A stretch of DNA of 18,823 nucleotides from positions 1 through 18,823 of the forward strand of contig JBBQNC010000039.1 in assembly GCA_038329555.1 (NCBI GenBank). The letters run 5' to 3'. The stretch is from JALYUA01 sp038329555. Its GTDB lineage: Bacteria > Acidobacteriota > Thermoanaerobaculia > UBA5066 > Gp7-AA6. Position numbers and translations under genes: made by a program. Shown piece after piece: positions 1 through 5,532 of this stretch; positions within the stretch are counted from its first letter, which is position 1, and each line of letters begins with the position of its first letter. The notes under the pieces were generated by a model. It worked only from the letters and a program-made list of their open reading frames with translations, was not told where the DNA came from and did no database searches.

Positions 1-423
1 GGCCTGATGCACGTCTCCGAGACCCCGGTTGAGCGCGGCGAGAAGCCCCAGGAGCACTACAAGGAAGGCGACCCCGTCCGCGCACGCATCCTGCGGATCG
101 AGGACACCGAGATGAAGGTCGGTCTGTCCGGGCAGAACGTCGAAGCGGAAGCGCCAGCGCCTGCGGCCAAGGAAGAGCCTGCGGCGACCGAAGCGCCTGC
201 GGCCAAGAAAGCGCCTGCGGCCAGGAAAGCGCCCGCCGCGGAGGCGTCGTCGAGCGCGGATGCGTCTGCGCCTCCAGAAGCCGTCGCAACCGCCGCCGCC
301 CCGCCGACCGAGGCCGTCGCGGCCGAAGCGGCTCCGGAACCGGTCCCGGCCGCCGAGCCCGAGCCCGGCGTCAAGAAGAAGCGTGTCCGCAAGAAGGCGG
401 AAGACGCGACTCCGAAGAGCTGA
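1..423 (+). CDS. rpsA: 30S ribosomal protein S1, C-terminal part (5' end outside window)
   Basis: The reading frame is open from base 1 and stops at TGA 421-423, giving 140 visible residues. The first ~40 residues are the end of an S1 (OB-fold) RNA-binding domain: GLMHVSE, then YKEGDPVRARILRIEDTEMKVGLS, shown here only as its key elements (the G-D-x-V-x-A-x-I turn and the closing VGLS strand). S1 helps the 30S subunit bind mRNA. After the last domain comes a ~95-residue low-complexity tail rich in Ala, Pro and Glu. It contains lysine-bearing AAKKAPAARKAP-type repeats and ends in a basic KKKRVRKK cluster. The tail is part of the same frame, so it belongs to the protein. An rpsA gene followed by an IHF/HU gene is a common bacterial order and supports the call. 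The ATG at 7 is internal, not the start. Confidence 0.9.
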   Translation, partial: GLMHVSETPVERGEKPQEHYKEGDPVRARILRIEDTEMKVGLSGQNVEAEAPAPAAKEEPAATEAPAAKKAPAARKAPAAEASSSADASAPPEAVATAAAPPTEAVAAEAAPEPVPAAEPEPGVKKKRVRKKAEDATPKS

Positions 424-441
424 CGGGGAGGAACTGCGAGC

Positions 442-522
442 ATGATCGCGGGTACTCGGGGTGCTTTCTGCGCGTGGGGCGGTCGATCCCGGCGCGCCCT
501 GCCGGCGGAGAGAGGCCGATGA
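442..522 (+). CDS. Possible 26-aa leader peptide coupled to the IHF gene
   Basis: A short frame starts at ATG 442 and stops at TGA 520-522, encoding 26 residues (MIAGTRGAFC..., Arg-rich). A strong Shine-Dalgarno run, GGGGAGGAA at 425-433, lies 8-10 nt upstream and directly follows the rpsA stop. The stop overlaps the IHF start in an ATGA arrangement (519-522), the geometry of translational coupling. I recognise no homologue. The frame could be a regulatory leader peptide, or a chance frame behind a ribosome-binding site. The SD and overlap are seen in the sequence; the function is inference. Confidence 0.35.
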   Translation: MIAGTRGAFCAWGGRSRRALPAERGR

Positions 523-794
523 CCAAAGCGGAGCTGATCGAGCGGGTCGCCGTCGCGACGGACGTCACGAAGAAGCAGGCGGAGGCGATCGTCGACACCG
601 TATTCGACGCGATCGTCCGCTCCCTGAAGGAAGGCCAGAAGATCGAGCTCCGCGGATTCGGCTCGTTCCGGCTCCGCGAGCGAGGCGCGCGGATGGGACG
701 CAACCCCAAGACCGGCGTGAAGGTGTCCGTCCCCGCGAAGAAGATTCCCTATTTCAAGCCGGGGAAGGAACTGAAGGAACTGATCAACCGCTAA
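519..794 (+). CDS. ihfB: Integration host factor / HU-family DNA-binding protein
   Basis: This encodes a 91-aa histone-like nucleoid protein that dimerises and bends DNA through two beta arms. The N-terminus MTKAELIERVA and the helix-turn-helix dimer core (residues 1-40) are typical. GFGSF (47-51) and the arm motif RNPKTG (61-66), with its intercalating Pro, are present, and the C-terminal PYFKPGKELKELI is characteristic. Length matches the family (90-100 aa). The ATG at 519 is preferred over an upstream GTG (474) because the conserved domain begins exactly here and GGAGAGAGG (507-515) provides a ribosome-binding site. The place directly after rpsA is the classic position of the IHF beta gene. 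IHF versus HU cannot be settled from one subunit, so the symbol is by context. Confidence 0.88.
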   Translation: MTKAELIERVAVATDVTKKQAEAIVDTVFDAIVRSLKEGQKIELRGFGSFRLRERGARMGRNPKTGVKVSVPAKKIPYFKPGKELKELINR

Positions 795-801
795 GCGGTC
801 G

Positions 802-1296
802 ATGCCGGACGTTCTTTTCGCTCCCTGGCGCTACGAGTACCTGGTGTCGGACAAAACCGGCGGAAACTGTTTTTTTTGCGAGGCTGCGGCTTCCGAAGAC
901 GAACAGGGGAGCCTGGTCGTTCACCGCGGCCGGAAGGTGTTCGTGATCCTCAACCGCTACCCGTATACGAACGGCCACGTGATGGTGGCTCCGTACGCCC
1001 ATGAGGCGCGGCTATCCCAGTCGGCGGAAGACACGCGGGCGGAGCTCATCGAAACGGTCGCCCTCGCCGAGCGGATCCTGACGGAGGCCTACCGGACGGA
1101 CGGCTTGAACGTGGGAATCAACCTCGGCTCGGCGGCGGGCGCCGGCGTCGCGGACCACTACCACGTGCACGTCGTCCCCCGCTGGCGTGGCGACACGAAC
1201 TTCATGACGGTCGCCGGCGACGTCCGCGTCGTGCCGGAGGAGCCGGCCGCCACGCTGGCGCGATTGCGGCCGCTCTTCGCGGGAGCCCGCGCTTGA
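802..1296 (+). CDS. HIT-domain nucleotide hydrolase/phosphorylase
   Basis: A 164-aa protein of the histidine triad superfamily, whose members hydrolyse or phosphorolyse nucleotide phosphates such as Ap4A. The catalytic triad is clear at residues 119-123 (H-Y-H-V-H, followed by VVPRW). The N-terminal CFFC at 23-26 resembles the zinc-site cysteines of Ap4A-phosphorylase-like HIT proteins. NRYPYTNGHVMV (51-62) is the usual substrate-pocket strand. The gene begins 7 bp after the IHF stop without an obvious ribosome-binding site. It ends in a TTGA overlap with the next gene. The CFFC codons form a run of eight T (870-877), unusual in this GC-rich DNA but explained by the conserved motif. Exact substrate is unknown. 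Confidence 0.85.
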   Translation: MPDVLFAPWRYEYLVSDKTGGNCFFCEAAASEDEQGSLVVHRGRKVFVILNRYPYTNGHVMVAPYAHEARLSQSAEDTRAELIETVALAERILTEAYRTDGLNVGINLGSAAGAGVADHYHVHVVPRWRGDTNFMTVAGDVRVVPEEPAATLARLRPLFAGARA

Positions 1297-1688
1297 CGGC
1301 GGCGGACGGCGTCGCACGCTCCGCCAATCCCTGGATCGCCGTCCTGCTCGCCTGGGTCTTCCCGGGCCTCGGCCATGCTTATCTCGGCCGCCGGCGCACG
1401 GCGATCATCTACGCGATCGTGGTCACACTGACGTTCATCCTCGGCATGTCCTTCCAGGGCCGCCTCTACACGATCGAGCCCCGCCAGCCGCTCTCGATCC
1501 TCGCCACGTTCGCCGTCTACGGCGCGGGCCTGCTGAACATCGCGGGACGGGTGCTGTCCGAAAATCCGGGCGGAGCGGTCCTCGCGGTGACCTACGAGTA
1601 CGGCTGCGCGTATCTGCTGACGGCCGGCCTGATGAACCTGCTGCTCATGCTCGACGCCTACGACATCGCCGTCGGGAGGAAGGCGTGA
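1293..1688 (+). CDS. DUF6677-like integral membrane protein
   Basis: A 131-aa membrane protein starting at TTG 1293, which overlaps the HIT stop (TTGA). The first helix carries VFPGLGHAYLGRR (residues 22-34), a PGxGHxYLG signature seen in TM2-like small membrane proteins. Hydrophobic stretches follow at about 36-53, 68-86 and 104-122, and the C-terminus YEYGCAYLLTAGLMNLLLML then DAYDIAVGRK is strongly patterned. From memory this matches the DUF6677 family of Acidobacteriota; no function is known to me. No ATG or GTG fits the N-terminus, and the overlap geometry supports the TTG. It is followed by a GTGA overlap with a second small membrane gene, suggesting the two products act together. Confidence 0.75.
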   Translation: MTAADGVARSANPWIAVLLAWVFPGLGHAYLGRRRTAIIYAIVVTLTFILGMSFQGRLYTIEPRQPLSILATFAVYGAGLLNIAGRVLSENPGGAVLAVTYEYGCAYLLTAGLMNLLLMLDAYDIAVGRKA

Positions 1689-1882
1689 CCGTCCTTCTCT
1701 CGCTCCTCCCCGTCGACCACTTCGTCATCATGACGGTCTACGCCCTGCTCGTCTCCGTCTTCTTCTCCTTCCTCTGGAGGTCGGAGCGGCGGGAGCGGCT
1801 GGTTCTGTTCGCGAAGATCTTCGGCGCCCTGGTGCTCGGCGGGCTCGCGGTGGCCTGGCTCATGTACCCGTTCCCCTCCTGA
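1685..1882 (+). CDS. Small two-helix membrane protein (65 aa), unknown function
   Basis: GTG start at 1685 overlaps the preceding stop (GTGA, 1685-1688), implying translational coupling to the DUF6677-like gene. The product has two predicted membrane helices, about residues 13-30 and 44-61. They are separated by a very basic loop (RSERRER, 32-38), so by the positive-inside rule the loop is cytoplasmic and both ends are outside. It ends WLMYPFPS. I do not recognise a family. Its tight coupling to the upstream membrane gene and then to asnB 15 bp downstream suggests one transcription unit. A partner role to the DUF6677-like protein is inference from position only. Confidence 0.65.
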   Translation: MTVLLSLLPVDHFVIMTVYALLVSVFFSFLWRSERRERLVLFAKIFGALVLGGLAVAWLMYPFPS

Positions 1883-1897
1883 CGCCGGTCCCGGCAG

Positions 1898-3784
1898 ATG
1901 TGCGGGATCGTCGGATGGATCGATCGTGACCGGGTGCTCCCGGACGCGGTGGAGCGCGCGCTCGAAACGCTGAACCGGCGCGGGCCGGATGGCAGCGGCC
2001 GCTGGATCGGCCCGGACGCACGCGCGGTGCTCGCCCATCGCCGGCTGGCCATCCTCGATCCCAGTCTCCGCGGGGAAGAGCCGTCCGTGGCGCCTGACGG
2101 AGCGTCCGCGTTCATCCACAACGGCGAGATCTACAACTTCCGTGCGCTGAGGGCGGAGCTCGAGTCGCAGGGGGAGCGCTTCGTCTCCGAGAGCGACGGC
2201 GAGGTCGCCCACCGGCTCCTCCGGCGCGACGGGCCGACGGCGCTATCGCGCCTGGAAGGCATGTTCGCCCTCGCGCTGTGGGACGAGGGCGCGCGACGCC
2301 TTCTGCTGGCGCGGGACCGCCTCGGAATCAAGCCGCTCTATTGGATGCACCTCGGCCGCGGATTCGCGTTCGCGTCGGAGCCGAAGGCCCTCCTGGCGCT
2401 GCCCGGCGTCTCCGCCCGGCTCGACCCGGACGCGCTCTCCGACTTCCTGTCGTACGGCTACGTGCCGTTCGACCGGTGCCTGTTCGCGGGCATCCGGAAG
2501 CTCCCGCCGGCGCACCGACTGCTCTTCGACGCCTCCGAGGGCACCGTGTCGATCGAGCCCTACTGGCGGCTCGAACGGGGGACCGTCACGGACGATCCCG
2601 AGGAGCTGCGAAGCCGGCTCGACGCGGCCGTGCGCTCCCACATGGTCTCGGACGTTCCCGTCGGGGCGTTCCTTTCGGGCGGGCTCGACTCGTCGACGGT
2701 CGTCTCCCGCGCCACGTCGGCCGACTCGCCGCTTCCGACCTTCACGGTGGCCTACCGGGATGGCGACCGAAGCGACCTCGAGTTCGCTCGCGTGGCCGCC
2801 ACGAGCTTCGGGACCGCGCACCGGGAAAAGATCGTCGACGTCGGCAACCTCGCGACGGCCCTCGCCCGCGCCGCGGAGGTCTACGACGAGCCGCTCTACG
2901 ATTCGAGCGCTCTCGCGGTCGCCGAGGTGTCCGCCCTCGCCCGGAGCGAGGTCAAGGTCGTCCTCACCGGCGACGGCGGGGACGAGGTTTTCGGCGGATA
3001 CGGCTGGGACGAGACGGTCATGCGCTACGAAGGGATGCGCGACGGCTTCGGCCCGTTCGCCGGGGTTCTCTCGGGTCTCCACCGCGGTGTCGTCGAGCCT
3101 CTCGCGCGCCGCCCGTTCGCGTCCCGCGCGGCGGGGTCGGCCCGGCTCATCGCCGCCGACTTCCCCGATCGGTATTTCCCCGTCCGGGGGTTCTTCTCGG
3201 GCGCCGAACAGGAGCGGATCCTCGGCCGCGCGCCCGAGGATCCCGCGTGGCTCTTCCGGAAGTTCGACCGCCCCGATCTCCCGCTCGCGCACCGCCTTCT
3301 CTGGCTCGACATCCACACCTATCTGCCGGACAACGGCCTCATGCAGGTGGACCGCTCGACGATGGCCGTCGGGCTCGAGGCGCGCGTGCCCCTGCTCGAC
3401 CGCCAGCTGGTCGAGTACGCCTTTTCTCTGGACGCGAGCCGCCTCATCCGGCCCGGATCGACCAAGATAGCCTTCCGGGACGCGATTCGCCCCTGGCTGC
3501 CCGAGGCGATCCTCGCGCGGCCGAAGGCCGGCTTCTCGACGCCATTCAAGAAATGGGTCGGCGGCGCGAACCGGGAGGAGGCGTTCCGCGTGCTCGACCG
3601 CGGCGATCTGGCCGCCGACGGCGTGCTCCGGCCGCTCGAGGTGCGGCGCTTCGTCGAGTCGGGGACGCAGCGCCGCAACAACAAGGTGTGGCTCCTGCTG
3701 AACCTGGAGGCGTGGTACCGCCGGTGGATCCGCGGCCGGGTGGGGGCTCCGGGGGCCACCGGCGAAATCCCGCTTTCGGCCTAG
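1898..3784 (+). CDS. asnB: Asparagine synthetase (glutamine-hydrolysing)
   Basis: A 628-aa two-domain amidotransferase that makes asparagine (or amidates a related carboxylate) from aspartate, glutamine and ATP. The N-terminal class II glutaminase domain starts directly at the nucleophile Cys2 (MCGIVGW). It has the glutamine-binding residues Arg49 (AHRRLAI), N75-G76-E77 (HNGEIYN) and Asp100. The C-terminal ATP-pyrophosphatase synthetase domain carries the P-loop SGGLDSS at residues 260-266 and the GDGGDEVFGGY motif. Length (about 600-650) is typical of the long AsnB/exopolysaccharide-cluster type. It starts 15 bp after the small membrane gene. The paralogues that amidate cell-surface sugars look similar, so free asparagine synthesis is likely but not proven. 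A dispersed palindromic repeat begins 8 bp after the TAG stop. Confidence 0.93.
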   Translation: MCGIVGWIDRDRVLPDAVERALETLNRRGPDGSGRWIGPDARAVLAHRRLAILDPSLRGEEPSVAPDGASAFIHNGEIYNFRALRAELESQGERFVSESDGEVAHRLLRRDGPTALSRLEGMFALALWDEGARRLLLARDRLGIKPLYWMHLGRGFAFASEPKALLALPGVSARLDPDALSDFLSYGYVPFDRCLFAGIRKLPPAHRLLFDASEGTVSIEPYWRLERGTVTDDPEELRSRLDAAVRSHMVSDVPVGAFLSGGLDSSTVVSRATSADSPLPTFTVAYRDGDRSDLEFARVAATSFGTAHREKIVDVGNLATALARAAEVYDEPLYDSSALAVAEVSALARSEVKVVLTGDGGDEVFGGYGWDETVMRYEGMRDGFGPFAGVLSGLHRGVVEPLARRPFASRAAGSARLIAADFPDRYFPVRGFFSGAEQERILGRAPEDPAWLFRKFDRPDLPLAHRLLWLDIHTYLPDNGLMQVDRSTMAVGLEARVPLLDRQLVEYAFSLDASRLIRPGSTKIAFRDAIRPWLPEAILARPKAGFSTPFKKWVGGANREEAFRVLDRGDLAADGVLRPLEVRRFVESGTQRRNNKVWLLLNLEAWYRRWIRGRVGAPGATGEIPLSA

Positions 3785-3792
3785 CCCCCATA

Positions 3793-3839
3793 TCTCGTCT
3801 CCACCCGCGACAGCGGGGGGAGAGGGCAGGGTGACGGGG
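3793..3839 (+). repeat. Dispersed palindromic repeat, copy 1 (+ orientation)
   Basis: A C-rich arm, a CAGCGGGGGG turn and a G-rich arm ending GAGGGCAGGGTGACGGGG follow directly after the asnB stop. The same pattern recurs at 4220-4266 (inverted), 14546-14588 and 14745-14787. It can form a hairpin on either strand. It resembles the REP-like intergenic palindromes common in many GC-rich genomes. It could act as a weak terminator or mRNA-end stabiliser for asnB. Confidence 0.75.
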
Positions 3840-3903
3840 CAATCCGCGGTCCGACTTCATCTCGGAAGCGGTCTTCTCATCCCACGATCGGATCCCGCTC
3901 AGC

Positions 3904-3935
3904 GCGGGAGCGACCGGTCTGCGGTCGCGCTCCGC
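3904..3935 (-). terminator. Imperfect hairpin just after the 58-aa gene stop
   Basis: On the minus strand the TCA-encoded stop (3936-3938) is followed at once by an imperfect stem-loop. The core pairing is GCGACC (3910-3915) with GGTCGC (3923-3928), extended outward with small bulges to 3904 and 3935. No U-tract follows, so intrinsic termination would be weak. Placement after the gene makes a 3'-end role plausible. Confidence 0.35.
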
Positions 3936-4112
3936 TCACGCCACCGCCGGCTTCTTCGGCATCGTCACGAGAAGGAGCGTGGCGAGGGGGCCGAGAAGGA
4001 GCGAGCCGAGAAACCAGTTGGTGCCGCTGCGGTTCTTCCCCTGCGCGAGCCCGGCGTTGATGAGCGCGAGAGTCCCCCAGCCGACGAAGAAATTCGTGGA
4101 AGGTTGAAACAT
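3936..4112 (-). CDS. 58-aa small membrane protein, unknown function
   Basis: Minus-strand ATG at 4112, stop TGA at 3938-3936. The product begins MFQPSTNFFVGWGTLALI and continues through a polar linker (QGKNRSGTN) into a hydrophobic segment WFLGSLLLGPLATLLLVTM, ending PKKPAVA. Two hydrophobic segments (about residues 8-22 and 33-51) and a basic tail look like a genuine two-helix inner-membrane peptide. An SD-like AAGGAG (4129-4124) lies 11 nt upstream, with a TATAGA hexamer further up, and a hairpin follows the stop. Composition is protein-like and unlike the surrounding repeats. I recognise no named family. It is oriented divergently from lpxB. Confidence 0.65.
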   Translation of the reverse strand: MFQPSTNFFVGWGTLALINAGLAQGKNRSGTNWFLGSLLLGPLATLLLVTMPKKPAVA

Positions 4113-4142
4113 CTCGTCCTGCTCTCCTTCCGAGTCGGAAAT

Positions 4143-4148
4143 TCTATA
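4143..4148 (-). promoter_or_regulatory. Candidate -10 element for the 58-aa gene
   Basis: On the minus strand the sequence reads TATAGA followed by AT, a close match to TATAAT in otherwise GC-rich DNA. A start about 7 nt downstream would leave a leader of roughly 22 nt containing the AAGGAG ribosome-binding site. No convincing -35 is visible. Confidence 0.35.
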
Positions 4149-4219
4149 ACCGGCCGGCTGCGCTCCGGCGGGTGGGAGGGAGATGAGAGGGGGATCCGGC
4201 GGGTGATGAGCCCCGGCGC

Positions 4220-4266
4220 GCCCCCCTCACCCGTTCTCTCCCCCCGCTGTCACGGGTGGAGAGGGG
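4220..4266 (-). repeat. Dispersed palindromic repeat, copy 2 (inverted)
   Basis: Read on the minus strand, this matches copy 1 at 3793 closely (CTCCACCCG, GACAGCGGGGGGAGAG, then GGGTGA plus a G-run). The two copies thus form an inverted pair about 380 bp apart that brackets the 58-aa gene. A 14-bp perfect palindrome (GCGAGCCGGCTCGC, 4270-4283) follows directly. Confidence 0.75.
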
Positions 4267-4379
4267 AGGAGCGAGCCGGCTCGCCTCCCCGGCCCGGCAT
4301 CACGAACGCCGTTTCTGGAAGCGAGCCGGGACGTTTTTTGCGCGGCGGGCGGGTCGAGGAGCCTCGCTCCAGCGTTTGC

Positions 4380-4385
4380 TACTCT
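4380..4385 (+). promoter_or_regulatory. Candidate extended -10 of a leaderless lpxB promoter
   Basis: TACTCT, preceded by TG one base upstream (TGC-TACTCT, extended -10), ends exactly 7 nt before the TTG start at 4393. That spacing puts transcription initiation at or next to the start codon. No Shine-Dalgarno sequence is visible before the TTG, which fits a leaderless mRNA. The -35 is not recognisable. Confidence 0.4.
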
Positions 4386-4392
4386 GAACCCC

Positions 4393-5532
4393 TTGAGCCT
4401 GCTCATTTCCTCCGGGGAAGCCTCCGGAGACATCTATGGTTCGCGGCTCGCTCGCGCGCTCGCCGCGCGACGGCCGGCCATGAAGCTCTTCGGGATGGGG
4501 GGGCCTCGGCTCGAGCAGGCGGGGCTCGAACGGATCGTCGCTTCCGAGCGGCTCTCCGTCGTAGGGATCTTCGAGGTGCTCGAGAAGCTGCCGGCGATCC
4601 GCCGCGGCCTCCGCGCGCTCGAAGAGGCCGCCCGGGCGAGGCGTCCCCGTGCCGCGGTCCTGATCGACTTTCCCGACTTTCACGCCCTCCTCGCACGGCG
4701 GCTCGCGCGGCTCGGGATTCCGCTCGTCTATTACGTGAGCCCCCAGGTGTGGGCGTGGCGGAAGAGCCGGGCGCACACGATCGCCGCCCGCGCCCGGCGG
4801 ATCGTCACCCTCTTTCCCTTCGAGACGGAGATCTACCGCCGCCTCGGGGCGGATGCCGTCTGCGCGGGACACCCCCTGGTGGACGACGTCCGCGAGGGAC
4901 TCGCGAGGCCGTCGCCTCTTCCTCCGAAGGTGCGCCGGCGACTCGTTCTTCTTCCGGGGAGCCGCCCGGGGGAGGTCTTGCGGCACTGGGAGCCCATGGC
5001 GGAGGCGGCGCGGAGGCTCGCGGAGCGGTTCGACCTGGAGGTCGTGGCCGTGCGGGCGCCGGGGCTCGCCCCGGACGCGTTCTCGAGACGCGGGGCGAGT
5101 GGCGGCGGAATCCGCACCGTCTCCGAAGGCCTCCATGCGGTTCTCGCGACCGCGGACCTCGCCTTCGTCGCTTCGGGAACCGCCACCCTCGAGGCGGCGC
5201 TCTGCGGCGCTCCGATGGTTGTCGTGTATCGGACCTCCCGCGCGAGCTTCGCCGTCGGCAAGCTTCTGATCCGGGTGCCCTGGATCTCGCTCGTCAACAT
5301 CGTCGCCGGCGAAGAGGTCGTTCCGGAGCTCCTCCAGGGCGCCGTGTCGCCGGAACGGCTCGAGCGCGAGGGCGCGGCGATTCTCGAGTCGCCCGAACGA
5401 AGCCGGATCATGAGGGACGGCTTTGCCCGCGTCGCGGCGCGGCTCGGACCGCCCGGCGCCAGCCAGCGTGCGGCCGACGCCGTCCTCGAGGCCATCGAAG
5501 GCGCCGCGGCCCCGGCGAGCGCCGCGCGATGA
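4393..5532 (+). CDS. lpxB: Lipid-A-disaccharide synthase
   Basis: A 379-aa GT19 glycosyltransferase that joins UDP-2,3-diacylglucosamine to lipid X to make the lipid A disaccharide at the inner face of the cytoplasmic membrane. The N-terminal signature SGEASGD lies at residues 7-13. FDFPDF-like (IDFPDFHALLARRL), YYVSPQVWAWR and the sugar-nucleotide region FVASGTATLEAALCGAPMVV are all present. Length matches the family (about 380). TTG at 4393 is the only start that gives the conserved N-terminus; a -10-like hexamer sits 7 nt upstream. The stop overlaps the next start (ATGA at 5529-5532), coupling it to the msbA-type exporter, a functionally sensible pair: make, then export, the lipid A core. 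Confidence 0.93.
   Translation: MSLLISSGEASGDIYGSRLARALAARRPAMKLFGMGGPRLEQAGLERIVASERLSVVGIFEVLEKLPAIRRGLRALEEAARARRPRAAVLIDFPDFHALLARRLARLGIPLVYYVSPQVWAWRKSRAHTIAARARRIVTLFPFETEIYRRLGADAVCAGHPLVDDVREGLARPSPLPPKVRRRLVLLPGSRPGEVLRHWEPMAEAARRLAERFDLEVVAVRAPGLAPDAFSRRGASGGGIRTVSEGLHAVLATADLAFVASGTATLEAALCGAPMVVVYRTSRASFAVGKLLIRVPWISLVNIVAGEEVVPELLQGAVSPERLEREGAAILESPERSRIMRDGFARVAARLGPPGASQRAADAVLEAIEGAAAPASAAR

Noticed and set aside
474..518. GTG start of the IHF gene at 474
   Set aside because: The added 15 residues are not part of the HU/IHF fold, and the conserved N-terminus with its own ribosome-binding site begins at 519.
870..877. Run of eight T in the HIT gene as a phase-variation switch
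   Set aside because: The run encodes the conserved C-F-F-C motif, which is enough to explain it. No alternative start or frame benefit is seen.
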